From contig NZ_WXEW01000008.1 in the NCBI RefSeq assembly GCF_009901565.1, positions 486,179 to 550,178 on the forward strand: a DNA stretch of 64,000 bases. The letters are read 5' to 3'. Source of the stretch: Herbidospora solisilvae. Its GTDB lineage: Bacteria > Actinomycetota > Actinomycetes > Streptosporangiales > Streptosporangiaceae. Below, piece after piece: positions 27,166 through 36,944 of this stretch (within the stretch, counting starts at the first letter, position 1; every line of letters starts with the position of its first letter). The position numbers and the translations under genes are program-made. Under the pieces are notes generated by a model, which searched no databases, was not told where the DNA came from, and saw only the letters and a list, made by a program, of their open reading frames with translations.

Positions 27166-27380
27166 GCGGGGCCCGACTCGCCCATTCGGTACGTATCCGG
27201 GAGCCCACACACCCCCATCCCGGACGCTCTAGTACATAACGGGAAAGTCGGCAACCCCCAACCGCCCCCCTATGACCGCGCCACGCACGGCCTGGGGCTA
27301 GGCTTTCTGCGCGGAAATGCCAGGCAGGACGACGGCGCCCTGTCCAGTGGCGCCCTCGACATTCAAAGGGACGGACCCTC

Positions 27381-28562
27381 GTGGACCTGTTCGAACATCA
27401 GGCGAAGGAGCTCTTCGCCGCGTACGGCATCCCGGTGCCGCGCGGAATCGTCGCGCACACCGTGGCGGAAGCACGGGCGGCGGCCGAACAACTGGCCGGG
27501 CGGGTCGTGGTCAAGGCCCAGGTCAAGACCGGTGGCCGCGGCAAGGCCGGCGGCGTGAAGGTGGCCGACGACGCCAACGACGCCGAGGCGAAGGCCAAGG
27601 CCATCCTCGGCATGGACATCAAGGGCCACACGGTCCACAAGGTCCTGATCGAAGAGGCGAGCGACATCGCGGAGGAGTACTACTTCTCCTTCCTGCTCGA
27701 CCGCGCGAACCGTACCTTCCTCGCGATCTGCTCCGCCGCGGGCGGCATGGACATCGAAGAGGTCGCGCACACCGCCCCCGAGAAGGTGGCGAAGATCCCG
27801 GTCAACCCGATCGACGGGATCGACCGGGCGAGGGCGCGCGAGATCGCGCAGGCCGGCGGGCTGCCCGAGAAGTCGCTCGACGGAGCCGCCGAGCTCATCG
27901 AGCGTCTGTGGGCGGTCTTCGTCGACGAAGACGCCTCGCTCGTCGAGGTCAACCCGATGATCCTCGCGGCCGACGGCCAGGTGAAGGCGCTCGACGGCAA
28001 GGTCACCCTCGACGCCAACGCCGACTTCCGCCAGAAGGACCACGAGGTCTTCGTCGACAAGGCGGCCGAAGACCCGCTCGAGGCGCGCGCCAAGGAGAAG
28101 CACCTCAACTACGTGAAGCTCGACGGCAACGTCGGCATCATCGGCAACGGCGCCGGCCTGGTCATGTCCACCCTCGACGTGGTCGCCTACGCCGGCGAGC
28201 AGTTCCCGGGCTCGCCGAAGCCGGCCAACTTCCTCGACATCGGCGGCGGCGCGTCGGCCGAGGTGATGGCCAACGGGCTGGAGATCATCCTGTCCGACCC
28301 GGCCGTGAAGTCGGTGTTCGTGAACGTCTTCGGCGGCATCACCGCCTGCGACGCGGTCGCCGACGGCATCGTCAGCGCCTTCAAGCTGCTGGGCGACCGG
28401 GGCGAGGCGGTCACCCGCCCGCTCGTGGTCCGCCTCGACGGCAACAACGCGGCGCTGGGCCGCGAGATCCTCCAAGCCGCCGCCCTTCCGGGCGTCGAAC
28501 TTGTCGACACCATGGACGACGCGGCCAAGCGCGCCGCCGAACTCGCCGCGGTAGGTGCGTAA
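27381..28562 (+). CDS. sucC: Succinate-CoA ligase, beta subunit
   Basis: 393 aa from GTG at 27381 (AAGGGACGG upstream). The N-terminal ATP-grasp domain begins [20 protein letters not shown] and has [18 protein letters not shown] for ATP binding; VEVNPMIL holds metal ligands. The C-terminal CoA-ligase half has [12 protein letters not shown] and [12 protein letters not shown]. With SucD it makes succinate and ATP or GTP from succinyl-CoA in the TCA cycle. Stop and sucD start share one base. The 215-bp gap upstream contains its promoter, not resolved here. Confidence 0.97.
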   Translation: MDLFEHQAKELFAAYGIPVPRGIVAHTVAEARAAAEQLAGRVVVKAQVKTGGRGKAGGVKVADDANDAEAKAKAILGMDIKGHTVHKVLIEEASDIAEEYYFSFLLDRANRTFLAICSAAGGMDIEEVAHTAPEKVAKIPVNPIDGIDRARAREIAQAGGLPEKSLDGAAELIERLWAVFVDEDASLVEVNPMILAADGQVKALDGKVTLDANADFRQKDHEVFVDKAAEDPLEARAKEKHLNYVKLDGNVGIIGNGAGLVMSTLDVVAYAGEQFPGSPKPANFLDIGGGASAEVMANGLEIILSDPAVKSVFVNVFGGITACDAVADGIVSAFKLLGDRGEAVTRPLVVRLDGNNAALGREILQAAALPGVELVDTMDDAAKRAAELAAVGA

Positions 28563-29437
28563 TGGCCATCTGGCTCACCGAGAAGAGCAGGATCATCGTC
28601 CAGGGCATCACGGGGTCCGAGGGCACCAAGCACACCGTGCGCATGCTGGCCTCCGGCGCCAACGTCGTCGGCGGCGTGAACCCGCGTAAGGCGGGCACCA
28701 CCCACGAGGGCCTGCCGGTGTTCGCGACCGTCGCCGAGGCGATGGAGAAGACCAAGGCCGACGTCAGCGTCATCTTCGTGCCGCCGGCCTTCACCGCGAG
28801 CGCGGTCAAGGAGGCGATCGACGCCGAGATCCCCCTCGCGGTCGTCATCACCGAGGGCGTGCCGATCCACGACACGACCGAGTTCTGGGCCTACGCCGTC
28901 GCCAAGGGCAACAAGACCCGGATCATCGGCCCGAACTGCCCCGGCATCGCCTCGCCCGGCGCCTCCAACGCCGGCATCATCCCGGCCGACATCACCACCC
29001 CGGGCCGCATCGGCCTGGTCTCGAAGTCGGGCACGCTGACCTACCAGCTCATGTACGAACTGCGCGACTTCGGCTTCTCCACGGCGGTCGGCATCGGCGG
29101 TGACCCGGTCATCGGCACCACCCACATCGACGCCCTCCAGGCGTTCCAGGACGACCCGGGCACCGACGCCATCGTCATGATCGGCGAGATCGGCGGCGAC
29201 GCCGAGGAGCGCGCGGCGGCCTACATCGAGAAGAACGTGACCAAGCCCGTCGTGGCCTACGTCGCCGGTTTCACCGCCCCCGAGGGCAAGACGATGGGCC
29301 ACGCCGGCGCCATCGTGTCGGGCTCGGCCGGCACCGCCCAGGCGAAGAAGGAAGCCCTGGAGAAGGTCGGCGTGCGCGTCGGCAAGACCCCCAGTGAGAC
29401 CGCCCGTCTCATGCGGGAGATCATGCAGAACCGCTAG
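28562..29437 (+). CDS. sucD: Succinate-CoA ligase, alpha subunit
   Basis: 291 aa. The CoA-binding Rossmann part has [15 protein letters not shown] and [20 protein letters not shown] is the usual central motif, and the phosphorylated histidine lies in [15 protein letters not shown] (~res 247). It is the partner of SucC, directly coupled by a 1-bp overlap. A strong terminator follows at 29462-29500, so sucCD forms its own transcript. Confidence 0.97.
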   Translation: MAIWLTEKSRIIVQGITGSEGTKHTVRMLASGANVVGGVNPRKAGTTHEGLPVFATVAEAMEKTKADVSVIFVPPAFTASAVKEAIDAEIPLAVVITEGVPIHDTTEFWAYAVAKGNKTRIIGPNCPGIASPGASNAGIIPADITTPGRIGLVSKSGTLTYQLMYELRDFGFSTAVGIGGDPVIGTTHIDALQAFQDDPGTDAIVMIGEIGGDAEERAAAYIEKNVTKPVVAYVAGFTAPEGKTMGHAGAIVSGSAGTAQAKKEALEKVGVRVGKTPSETARLMREIMQNR

Positions 29438-29446
29438 TCCTGTTCG

Positions 29447-29500
29447 TTCGAGGCAGATTCCGCGAGCCCCGGCGCCAAGCGCGCCGGGGTTCTCGCTTTC
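29447..29500 (+). terminator. sucD terminator built from a REP-like element
   Basis: GCGAG plus CCCCGGCGC (29462-29475) pairs with GCGCCGGGG (29481-29489) and, after a 2-nt bulge, CTCGC; a short T-run follows. The left part, TTCGAGGCAGATTC (29447-29460) with the following GCGAG, matches the core of the repeat family at 34680-38770. Confidence 0.65.
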
Positions 29501-29573
29501 CTGAGGACAAACGGGACGGCCCATCGGCGCGGCGTGACCGTGTTACGGCCCGCCCTTGAGAGCATCGGCTACT

Positions 29574-31109
29574 GTGACGGCGCTTCTCGACCAGATTCGG
29601 ACAGTCCCCCGGGCCGTCTTCGGCGACGACGACCGGCGTCCGCTGCCGGTCTCGGGCATGCTGGCCGCGGCGGGCACGCTCGGCATCGGCCTGGCGGTCC
29701 TCACCACGCTGACGCTGATCGGCTGGATCGCGGCCCCCCGCGGCACGTTCGGCGCGGGGCTGCCGGGGGTGTTCCGGACCGCCTGCCAGCTCTGGCTGGC
29801 CGCCCACCACGCCGGGTTCGAGATCCCGGGAGGCGGCCGCGTCGGCCTGCTCCCGCTGGGCCTGATGATCCTGCCCGGCACCCTGCTCTACCGGGCCGGG
29901 TTGTGGATGGCCAGAGACGCCGACCTGCGGCTGCGGCTGCCCGCGCGGCTGCCGAAGGGCTCGTCCAAGGACCTGGCGAACGCCCGCCGCAAGGCGCAGC
30001 TCATCCTGATCGCCCGCGCCGGCATCTCGCTGGCGGCGCCCTACGCCCTGCTGGCCGGGATGATCGCGCTGGTGGCCCGCAACGAGGTGACCCAGCCGTT
30101 CGTGGCCGAGGCGCTGATCAGCCACCTGCTGCTGGCGTTCCTGGCCGGTTCGGTGGCGGTGGCCCGCACGATCGGGCCGTGGCGGGCGATGGTCCGGCTG
30201 CTGCCCGAACGGCCGCGCTCGGTCGTGGTGGGCACCTTCGTGGCCGTGTCGCTGATGCTCGCGGCCGGGCTGCTGCTGGTGCTGGGCATGATCGCCGTCA
30301 AGTTCGGCGAGATCAAGGCGCTCACCGACGCGCTCAAGCCGGGTCTGGTGGGCGGGGTGCTGCTGGCGCTGGTCGAGGCGCTCTACCTGTTCAACGCGGG
30401 GATCTGGGGGATGTCGTACATCACCGGACCCGGCTTCGCCATCGGGGCCGGCACGCTGGTCGCGCCGACCGGCGTGAAACTCGGGGCCATCCCGTCGTTG
30501 CCGCTGCTGGGCGCGCTGCCCGAGTCGGGCCCGGTGCCGCCGTGGCTGATGGCCGTGGTGGCCATCCCGTTCGCGGCCGGCGCGGTGGCCGGGGTGGTGG
30601 TCGCCCGCATCGCGCCCACGCCGTCACTGGAGGCGGCGCCGCTGTGGGGGTTCGTCTGCGGGCTGAGCTCGGGTGCGGTCGCCGGGCTGCTGGCGGCGCT
30701 GTCGGGCGGCCCGCTGGGCGGCGCCCGCATGGCCGCCGTCGGTCCGTCGGCGTGGGAGGTGGCCTTCTCGGTCACCCTCGAAGTCGGCGTGGCGGCGGGC
30801 ATCTCGGCCGGGCTGGCCAACTGGTGGCTGATCTCCCACACGCCCGCGCAGCAGCCGCTCGCCGAGGTCGTCACGAAGGTCAAGAAGAAGCGCAAGGCCA
30901 AGAAGGAGCCCCTGCCCGGTCACTGGATGGACGCCACCGAGGCCGACACCATCCCGATCCCGGTGATCCGCGACGTCGAGCCCGACGACCACGCCGTCGA
31001 GACCTTCGCCCGCAAACGCTCGACCCCGATCAGGCCCGACGACGACGAGGAGCCGATCGACGACCCGACCGGCGCCCACGTCACCTATCTGAACATCAAG
31101 GACGACTAG
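29574..31109 (+). CDS. perM: PerM-like membrane protein (DUF6350)
   Basis: About 511 aa from GTG at 29574; TTG at 29556 is an alternative and neither has a strong ribosome site. About ten hydrophobic helices fill res ~25-430 (LGIGLAVLTTLTLIGWIA, LLPLGLMILPGTLLYRAG, VSLMLAAGLLLVLGMIAV), then a charged cytosolic tail with KKKRKAKKEPL. The place between sucCD and purN-purH is the same as that of mycobacterial perM, which is needed for cell division under stress. The family is assigned from synteny and topology. It overlaps the next minus-strand gene by 4 bp. Confidence 0.82.
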   Translation: MTALLDQIRTVPRAVFGDDDRRPLPVSGMLAAAGTLGIGLAVLTTLTLIGWIAAPRGTFGAGLPGVFRTACQLWLAAHHAGFEIPGGGRVGLLPLGLMILPGTLLYRAGLWMARDADLRLRLPARLPKGSSKDLANARRKAQLILIARAGISLAAPYALLAGMIALVARNEVTQPFVAEALISHLLLAFLAGSVAVARTIGPWRAMVRLLPERPRSVVVGTFVAVSLMLAAGLLLVLGMIAVKFGEIKALTDALKPGLVGGVLLALVEALYLFNAGIWGMSYITGPGFAIGAGTLVAPTGVKLGAIPSLPLLGALPESGPVPPWLMAVVAIPFAAGAVAGVVVARIAPTPSLEAAPLWGFVCGLSSGAVAGLLAALSGGPLGGARMAAVGPSAWEVAFSVTLEVGVAAGISAGLANWWLISHTPAQQPLAEVVTKVKKKRKAKKEPLPGHWMDATEADTIPIPVIRDVEPDDHAVETFARKRSTPIRPDDDEEPIDDPTGAHVTYLNIKDD

Positions 31110-31507
31110 CCGGGCAGCGGCATGTTCGCCGGCCACGGCATGCCGAGCTTGGACTCCAGCGCCGTCTTCAGCTCGGTGGAGCACTCGGTCTGCGCCGTGA
31201 CCGTGCCGGCCCCCTTCAGGCATTCCGTGTACGCCGTCAGCTCGGTCCCCAGGTAGACCTGCACGGCCGTGGTGACGCCGCCGAGCAGGAACGCCAGCGT
31301 GGAGATGACCACCGCGCCGGTCGCCATGCCGGTCGGCTGACCGCCCTTCTTGAGCGTGCGCAGGTCGCGGACGCCAACGATGAGGCCGAACACCGACAGG
31401 GCCAGGCCCATCGTCGGCACGAACAATGTGAAGATCAGCGCCATGAGAGCGAGGGCCAGCGCCCGGCGCCCGCCCATCTCCGCGGCCGTCTGCAGTGGTG
31501 TGGTCAC
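31106..31507 (-). CDS. Small membrane protein, DUF4190-like
   Basis: 133 aa from GTG at 31507 (GGGAG 4 bp upstream). Two membrane helices (ALALALMALIFTLFVPTMGL and GMATGAVVISTLAFLLGGVT) are joined by a loop GVRDLRTLKKGGQPTG, the arrangement of DUF4190-like proteins. The C-terminal ~45 residues, with two cysteines (ECLK, TECS), should lie outside the membrane and may form a disulphide. No function is known. It is divergent from purN across a 95-bp gap with a perfect palindrome. Confidence 0.75.
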   Translation of the reverse strand: MTTPLQTAAEMGGRRALALALMALIFTLFVPTMGLALSVFGLIVGVRDLRTLKKGGQPTGMATGAVVISTLAFLLGGVTTAVQVYLGTELTAYTECLKGAGTVTAQTECSTELKTALESKLGMPWPANMPLPG

Positions 31508-31533
31508 GATCTCCCGCCTTGCTGATAGGGCCT

Positions 31534-31554
31534 TCACGCCGCACGACGGCGTGA
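31534..31554. promoter_or_regulatory. Palindrome upstream of purN
   Basis: TCACGCCG (31534-31541) and CGGCGTGA (31547-31554) are exact inverted copies with a 5-bp spacer, in the gap between a divergent membrane-protein gene and purN. It is a candidate operator for the purine genes. Confidence 0.4.
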
Positions 31555-31590
31555 CCGATACCCTTTGTCACGCACCCGTTCACTTCCCCG

Positions 31591-31596
31591 AAGGAG
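31591..31596 (+). promoter_or_regulatory. purN ribosome-binding site pointing to a CTG start
   Basis: AAGGAG lies 6 bp before CTG (31603-31605) but 21 bp before the first GTG (31618). The spacing decides for CTG. Confidence 0.6.
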
Positions 31597-31602
31597 ACCG
31601 CT

Positions 31603-32211
31603 CTGTCTTCCCGGCTCGTGGTCCTCGTCTCGGGTTCGGGGACCAACCTACAAGCCCTTCTCGACGTCGCGGCAGATCCGGCCTATGGAGCGACCGTCGT
31701 GGCCGTCGGGGCCGACCGTCCGGCGATCGAGGGGCTGGCCCGCGCCGAGCGCGCCGGTCTGCCCACCTTCGCCGAGCGGGTAAGTGATCATACGTCCCGT
31801 GAGGCGTGGGATTCGGCCCTGGCCGAGAAGATCGCCGAGTACAAACCCGATCTGGTGGTGTCGGCCGGGTTCATGAAGATCCTCGGCCCGGCCGTGCTGT
31901 CGCGGTTCACGGTGGTCAACACCCACCCGGCGCTCCTTCCGGCCTTTCCCGGCGCCCACGCCGTCCGCGACGCGCTCGCCTACGGAGTGAAGGTCACCGG
32001 CTGCACCGTCCACCTCGTCGACGCCGGGGTCGACACCGGCCCGGTGATCGCCCAGACGGCGGTGCCCGTCGAAGACGGCGACGACGAGGCGACGCTCCAC
32101 GAGCGCATCAAGGTGGTCGAGCGGGGGCTGCTGGTCGAGGTGGTCGGGCGGATGGCCCGCGAGGGCTGGCGGGTCTCCGGGCGCACGGTGCGTCTGGGCA
32201 CGACCCTCTGA
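31603..32211 (+). CDS. purN: Phosphoribosylglycinamide formyltransferase, likely CTG start
   Basis: 202 aa if translation begins at CTG 31603, giving [20 protein letters not shown] with a complete first beta strand. A GTG at 31618 would drop five residues, cut into that strand and lie too far from AAGGAG. The formyltransferase core is intact: [15 protein letters not shown] (~res 106, with catalytic Asn and His) and [11 protein letters not shown] with the catalytic Asp (~res 143). It adds a formyl group from 10-formyl-THF to GAR in purine synthesis. purH follows 22 bp later and folD, which makes the cofactor, comes next. Confidence 0.93.
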   Translation: MSSRLVVLVSGSGTNLQALLDVAADPAYGATVVAVGADRPAIEGLARAERAGLPTFAERVSDHTSREAWDSALAEKIAEYKPDLVVSAGFMKILGPAVLSRFTVVNTHPALLPAFPGAHAVRDALAYGVKVTGCTVHLVDAGVDTGPVIAQTAVPVEDGDDEATLHERIKVVERGLLVEVVGRMAREGWRVSGRTVRLGTTL

Positions 32212-32233
32212 ACAGAACACAGGAGGCTACACA

Positions 32234-33775
32234 GTGACTCGGATCGCCATCCGGCGCGCGCTGATCACGGTTTACGACAAGACCGGCCTGGAAGACCTGG
32301 CCCGCGGCCTCGAAGCGGCGGGCGTCGAGATCGTCTCGACCGGCGGCACGGCCGCCGCCATCGCCTCCTACGGCATCCCGGTCACGAAGGTGGAGTCGCT
32401 GACGGGTTTCCCCGAGTGCCTCGACGGCCGGGTCAAGACCCTCCACCCGCGCGTGCACGCCGGGCTGCTGGCCGACGGCGCCAACCCCGATCACGTCACC
32501 CAGCTCGAAGAGCTGGAGATCGAGCCGTTCCAGCTCTGTGTGGTCAACCTCTACCCGTTCCGCGAGACGGTCGCCTCGGGCGCCTCCGACGCCGACTGCG
32601 TCGAGAAGATCGACATCGGCGGCCCGGCGATGATCCGCGCCGCCGCCAAGAACCACGGCACGGTCGCCGTGGTCGTCGACCCGCGCTCCTACCCGTCGGT
32701 GCTGGCCGCGATCGGCGAGGGCGGCTTCACCGTGACCGAGCGCCGCCGCCTGGCCGCCACCGCCTACGCCCACACGGCCAGCTACGACGTGGCCGTGGCC
32801 TCGTGGTTCGCCAACGTCTACGCCCCCGAGGGCGAGTGGCCGACGTTCATGGGCGCCGACTGGACCCTCAAAGACGTGCTGCGTTACGGTGAGAACCCCC
32901 ACCAGCGCGCCGCCCTCTACTCGACGGGCTCGGGCGGCCTGGCGGGCGCGCAGCAGCTCCACGGCAAGGAGATGTCCTACAACAACTACGTCGACGCCGA
33001 TGCCGCCTGGCGCTCGGCCTGGGACTTCGACGCCCCGGCTGTCGCGATCATCAAGCACGCCAACCCGTGTGGCATCGCCGTGGGTTCCGACGTGGTGGAG
33101 GCGCATCGCAAGGCCCATGAGTGCGACCCGGTCTCGGCTTACGGCGGGGTCATCGCGGTCAACCGCGAGGTCACCAGGGAACTGGCCGAGCAGATCGCGC
33201 CCATCTTCACCGAAGTGGTCGTGGCTCCCTCGTTCTCCGACGACGCCCTGACCGTGCTGAAGGAGAAGAAGAACCTCCGGCTGCTGGCCTGCCCGCAGGG
33301 CCCCCGCAACGCCGCCGAGTTCCGGCGCATCGACGGCGGGCTGCTGGTGCAGACCGTCGACCGCGTCGACGCGCCCGGCGACGGCGTCGCGGGGTGGGAG
33401 CTGAAGGCCGGTCCGGCGGTCTCCGCCGAGACGCTGGCCGATCTGGAGTTCGCCTGGAAGGCCGTCCGTTCGGTCAAGTCGAACGCGATCCTGCTGGCCA
33501 GCGACGGCGCCTCGGTCGGCGTCGGCATGGGCCAGGTCAACCGGGTCGACTCGGCGCGCCTGGCGGTCACGCGGGCGGGGGAGCGGGCGGCCGGTTCGGT
33601 GGCCGCCTCCGACGCCTTCTTCCCGTTCGCCGACGGCCTGCAGGTGCTGGTCGACGGCGGCGTGACCGCGATCGTGGAGCCGGGCGGCTCGATCCGTGAC
33701 GACGAGGTCATCGCGGCGGCGCAGGCCGCCGGAGTGAGCCTCTACTTCACCGGCACCCGTCATTTCTTCCACTAA
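32234..33775 (+). CDS. purH: Bifunctional AICAR formyltransferase / IMP cyclohydrolase
   Basis: 513 aa from GTG at 32234, with AGGAGG 8 bp upstream. Residues ~1-200 are the MGS-like IMP cyclohydrolase ([23 protein letters not shown]). Residues ~200-513 are AICAR transformylase, with [11 protein letters not shown] (Lys, His ~res 273-275) and DGGLLVQ, and the C-terminus [10 protein letters not shown] is typical. It performs the last two steps to IMP using 10-formyl-THF. It is in the operon purN-purH-folD, with short gaps. Confidence 0.97.
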   Translation: MTRIAIRRALITVYDKTGLEDLARGLEAAGVEIVSTGGTAAAIASYGIPVTKVESLTGFPECLDGRVKTLHPRVHAGLLADGANPDHVTQLEELEIEPFQLCVVNLYPFRETVASGASDADCVEKIDIGGPAMIRAAAKNHGTVAVVVDPRSYPSVLAAIGEGGFTVTERRRLAATAYAHTASYDVAVASWFANVYAPEGEWPTFMGADWTLKDVLRYGENPHQRAALYSTGSGGLAGAQQLHGKEMSYNNYVDADAAWRSAWDFDAPAVAIIKHANPCGIAVGSDVVEAHRKAHECDPVSAYGGVIAVNREVTRELAEQIAPIFTEVVVAPSFSDDALTVLKEKKNLRLLACPQGPRNAAEFRRIDGGLLVQTVDRVDAPGDGVAGWELKAGPAVSAETLADLEFAWKAVRSVKSNAILLASDGASVGVGMGQVNRVDSARLAVTRAGERAAGSVAASDAFFPFADGLQVLVDGGVTAIVEPGGSIRDDEVIAAAQAAGVSLYFTGTRHFFH

Positions 33776-33787
33776 AGGGGCCAAGAC

Positions 33788-34648
33788 ATGAGCGCAGGGA
33801 TTCTCGACGGCAAGGCCACCGCGGCCAAGATCAAGCTCGACCTGGCGCTGCGCGTCGGCAAGCTCGCCGAGGCGGGCATCACGCCGGGCCTGGGCACTGT
33901 CCTGGTCGGCGACGACCCGGCCAGCCACATCTACGTCGCCAGCAAGCACCGCGATTGCGCCGAGGTCGGCATCAACTCGATCCAGCGTGAGTTGCCCGCC
34001 GACGCCACCCCGGGCCAGGTCGAGGACGTCATCGACGAGCTCAACGCCGACCCGGCCTGCAACGGCTACATCGTCCAGCTCCCGCTGCCGCGCCAGCTCG
34101 ACACGATGGCGCTGCTGGAGCGCATCGACCCGGCCAAGGACGCCGACGGCCTCCACCCGGTCAACCTGGGCAAGCTGGTGCACATGGTCGACGCCCCGCT
34201 GCCCTGCACGCCGCGCGGGGTCGTCGACCTGCTGCGCGAATACGACGTGCCGATCAACGGCGCCGAGGTCGTGGTGATCGGCCGCGGCATCACGGTCGGC
34301 CGTCCGCTCGGCCTGCTGCTGACCCGGCGGTCGGAGAACGCCACCGTCACCCTGTGCCACACCGGCACCCGTGACCTGGCCGACCACGTGAGGCGGGCCG
34401 ACATCGTCGTCGCGGCGGCCGGGGTGCCCGGGCTCATCACCGCCGAGATGGTGAAGCCGGGGGCGGCCGTGCTCGACGTCGGCGTCTCGCGGGTCGACGG
34501 GAAGATCGCCGGCGACGTCGCGCCCGACGTCGCCGAAGTCGCCGGGTGGGTCGCGCCCAATCCCGGCGGCGTCGGACCGATGACCCGCGCCCTGCTGCTG
34601 ACCAACGTGGTCGAGGCCGCGGAGCGGGACGCGGGTCTGCTGAGCTAG
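33788..34648 (+). CDS. folD: Methylenetetrahydrofolate dehydrogenase / cyclohydrolase
   Basis: 286 aa, ATG 12 bp after purH, with AAAGGGG upstream. [14 protein letters not shown] (~res 42-55) carries the catalytic Lys; [10 protein letters not shown] and [11 protein letters not shown] are family blocks; [13 protein letters not shown] is the NADP site. It converts 5,10-methylene-THF to 10-formyl-THF, the donor for PurN and PurH just upstream. Its stop is followed by 31 bp and then the tandem repeat block. Confidence 0.97.
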   Translation: MSAGILDGKATAAKIKLDLALRVGKLAEAGITPGLGTVLVGDDPASHIYVASKHRDCAEVGINSIQRELPADATPGQVEDVIDELNADPACNGYIVQLPLPRQLDTMALLERIDPAKDADGLHPVNLGKLVHMVDAPLPCTPRGVVDLLREYDVPINGAEVVVIGRGITVGRPLGLLLTRRSENATVTLCHTGTRDLADHVRRADIVVAAAGVPGLITAEMVKPGAAVLDVGVSRVDGKIAGDVAPDVAEVAGWVAPNPGGVGPMTRALLLTNVVEAAERDAGLLS

Positions 34649-34679
34649 AAGCGGAGACCCCTCGCCGAGCTCCGCGACC

Positions 34680-34913
34680 GTCTCGTGTCTATCGGCCTGA
34701 TTTCCAGCGAGACACAGCCGGTTGTCGGCCGTCTGCGTCTCGTGTCCATCGGGCAGATTCCTAGCGCGAGCCACAGCCGGTTGTCGGCCGTCTGCGTCTC
34801 CTGTCTTTCGGGCAGATTCCCAGCGCGAGACACAACCGGCCTTCGGCCGTCTGCGTCTCCTGTCTATCGGGCAGATTCACAGCGCGAGACACAACCGGCC
34901 TTCGGCCGTCTGC
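34680..34913. repeat. Four tandem ~59-bp REP-like units between convergent genes
   Basis: Units start at 34680, 34737, 34796 and 34855 (57, 59, 59, 59 bp); a part-unit runs into the stop codon of the FHA gene. Each has GTCTC, then (T/C)CGGGCAGATTC (degenerate in unit 1), an AGCG(CG)AG block, a small hairpin and CCGTCTGC. The hairpin is conserved by different bases: GCCG-GTTGT-CGGC in units 1-2, CGGCC-TTC-GGCCG in units 3-4. With the flanking GAGAC and GTCTC it makes a ~33-nt fold (e.g. 34827-34859). The block lies between folD and the convergent FHA gene, where it could end both transcripts. Confidence 0.85.
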
Positions 34914-34920
34914 GTCTCGC

Positions 34921-35583
34921 TCAGCTCGCCCGGCGCCCCGCTGTGGGCGCCGAGGCGGGATGCGCCGGAGTTCCGCTTCCCTCGGTCGCCCGTTGTGGCG
35001 GGACGACCGGGGTCGGGCGGACCAGGCCGAGTGCGACCACCTCGTTGGCGAGGCGGGTGCGCCGGTTGGTGCCCTCGGGAATGCGGAACTTCTGGTAGAG
35101 CCGCAGCAGGTGCTGCTTCACCGCGGCCTCCGTGACGACCAGGTCGTCGGCGATCTCGCGTGCGGTCGCGGGCGCCACGAACGCTTCGTCCGAGAGCGCC
35201 GGTCGGCAGAGCGACGTCAGCACGTCGACCTCGCGCCGGGTGAGCTCGGGTGCGGCTGCCCGCCGCAACTCGACCTCTGGCGCCAGGTCTTCGCGTGGTA
35301 TCCCGCCGACGCGCGCGCGGGCGGCGCCGAACGAGACGACGTCGCCGTCGTCGAGGACCCTCCGGGCGATCGGCCTGCCGTTCACCCGTGTGCCGTTGCG
35401 GGACAAGCCCAGGTCAACGACGTACAGGTAAGGTCCCCGCCTGACGAACTCGGCGTGTAAACGCGACACGCTCGGGTCTGTCAGCCGGATGTCGGCACCT
35501 CGGCCCCGGCCGATCGTGGTGATCTCGGGGCGCAAGGGCACCACCTCGCCGGTGTCCTCAATCCGTATGAACGGCCCCTCCAC
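34921..35583 (-). CDS. FHA domain protein with LuxR-like helix-turn-helix
   Basis: 220 aa. Residues ~20-90 form an FHA phosphothreonine-binding domain with the key TTIGRGRGADI, SVSRLHAEF and GLSRNGTRVNG motifs. Residues ~110-190 look like a LuxR-type helix-turn-helix (LTRREVDVLTSL, TAREIADDLVVTEAAVKQHL). The pair suggests a DNA-binding regulator that docks onto a Thr-phosphorylated partner, so it may take signals from a Ser/Thr kinase such as the one at 38787. REP-like copies flank the gene on both sides. Confidence 0.88.
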   Translation of the reverse strand: MEGPFIRIEDTGEVVPLRPEITTIGRGRGADIRLTDPSVSRLHAEFVRRGPYLYVVDLGLSRNGTRVNGRPIARRVLDDGDVVSFGAARARVGGIPREDLAPEVELRRAAAPELTRREVDVLTSLCRPALSDEAFVAPATAREIADDLVVTEAAVKQHLLRLYQKFRIPEGTNRRTRLANEVVALGLVRPTPVVPPQRATEGSGTPAHPASAPTAGRRAS

Positions 35584-35706
35584 GGCAGTTCCTCCCCAGG
35601 TAGCCCGCCGTTACTTTCACATCAGCTGCGGCTTACCCAAACGTGGGGATCGGGAATCGCCTTTACCCTGACCAGAATCGGCACCCAATTGGTCTGGACC
35701 TCTACA

Positions 35707-35765
35707 CGAGATGCGGACGGCCGAAGGCCCGCCGTGGCTCGCGTTTGGAACTTGCCCGAAGGAAA
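35707..35765 (-). repeat. Dispersed REP-like copy, inverted
   Basis: Read on the minus strand it matches the 34680 units: TTCGGGCAAGTTC, then CGCGAGCCAC, GGCCTTCGGCCGTC and TCTCG. It lies between the FHA gene and citrate synthase, ahead of the citrate synthase promoter region. Confidence 0.7.
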
Positions 35766-35822
35766 GGGTGCTTTACCAGCTCACGGGTAGACTTTCGCGG
35801 TAGATAAGCGGAGGAAACACTC

Positions 35823-36944
35823 ATGGCAGACAAGCCCATCAAAGGTCTCGCCGATGTCGTCGCCGCGTCAACAGCGCTCAGCGACATCGACGGCAAGGCC
35901 GGTCTGTTGTTCTACCGCGGATACGACATCCACGACCTGGCCGGCCGTACGACATTCGAGGAAACCGCCCACCTTCTCCAGCACGGCACCCTCCCGAACC
36001 GCGACCAGCTCGCCGAATACGGCGCGGAACTCGTGCGGGGGCGCACGCTCGGCAGTCTCGTCGAGCAGAACGTCGTGGAGATCGCCGAGAAGCAGGAGCC
36101 CATGGAGGCCCTGCGCACGCTGCTCTCGCTGACCAGCGCCGACGATCCCGACAAGGACTCCAACGCCGCCGACGCGAACCTGCGCAAGGCGGCCCGGCTG
36201 ACGGCGCTGCAGCCGATCCTGGTGGCCCGCTTCCACGCGGCCCGCCGGGGCGTGGAGGCCCCCGAGCCCGATCCCGACCAGTCGATCGCGGCCAACTTCC
36301 TGCGCCAGGTCACCGGCAAGGAGCCGACGCCCCGGGAAGTCGAGATCTTCGACGAGTGCCTGGTGCTGCACGCCGACCACACGATGAACGCCTCGACGTT
36401 CGCCGCCCGGGTCTGCGCGGCCACCCTGTCGGACATGCACTCGGCCGTGGTCGCCGCCATCGGCACCCTCAAGGGCCCGCTGCACGGCGGCGCCAACGAG
36501 CAGGTGATGCGCACGCTGGAGACGATCGACCCGAGCGGCGTCGCCGAGGCGGTGCGGGCGAAGCTCGCCGGCGGCGAGAAGATCATGGGCTTCGGACACC
36601 GGGTCTACAAGACCGAGGACCCGCGGGCCACCCACCTGCGCCGCATGTCGGAGGAGCTGGGCGAAGCGTCCGGCGACGACACCTACTATCGGATGTCGAA
36701 GGAGATGGAGGAGGTCGTCTTCGCCGAGAAGGGCCTCTACCCCAACGTCGACTTCTACGCCGCGACGGTCTACCACTTCCTCGGCATCCCGACCGACCTG
36801 TTCACCCCCGTGTTCTCGGTCAGCCGGATGGCAGGGTGGACCGCCCACGTCATCGAGCAGCACGCCGACAACCGGCTGATCCGCCCGGACAGCGAGTACA
36901 TCGGCGCGCGCGACCAGAAGTGGATCCACATCGACGAGCGGTGA
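35823..36944 (+). CDS. Citrate synthase (short type)
   Basis: 373 aa, ATG at 35823, with GGAGG 9 bp upstream. The catalytic residues are in GPLHGGANEQ (His ~220), MGFGHRVYK (His ~258) and NVDFYAA (Asp ~309). The length matches the short Gram-positive or type II enzymes, which overlap with 2-methylcitrate synthases, so propionyl-CoA use cannot be ruled out. With icd and sucCD nearby a TCA role is likely. Its stop overlaps the start of the next gene (GTGA). Confidence 0.93.
   Translation: MADKPIKGLADVVAASTALSDIDGKAGLLFYRGYDIHDLAGRTTFEETAHLLQHGTLPNRDQLAEYGAELVRGRTLGSLVEQNVVEIAEKQEPMEALRTLLSLTSADDPDKDSNAADANLRKAARLTALQPILVARFHAARRGVEAPEPDPDQSIAANFLRQVTGKEPTPREVEIFDECLVLHADHTMNASTFAARVCAATLSDMHSAVVAAIGTLKGPLHGGANEQVMRTLETIDPSGVAEAVRAKLAGGEKIMGFGHRVYKTEDPRATHLRRMSEELGEASGDDTYYRMSKEMEEVVFAEKGLYPNVDFYAATVYHFLGIPTDLFTPVFSVSRMAGWTAHVIEQHADNRLIRPDSEYIGARDQKWIHIDER

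Noticed and set aside
34645..34833. 62-codon minus-strand frame in the repeat block
   Set aside because: The peptide repeats only because the DNA repeats; no ribosome site or coding bias.
34680..34913. CRISPR-like array
   Set aside because: Units are contiguous with no unique spacers and no cas genes nearby; they are REP-like repeats.
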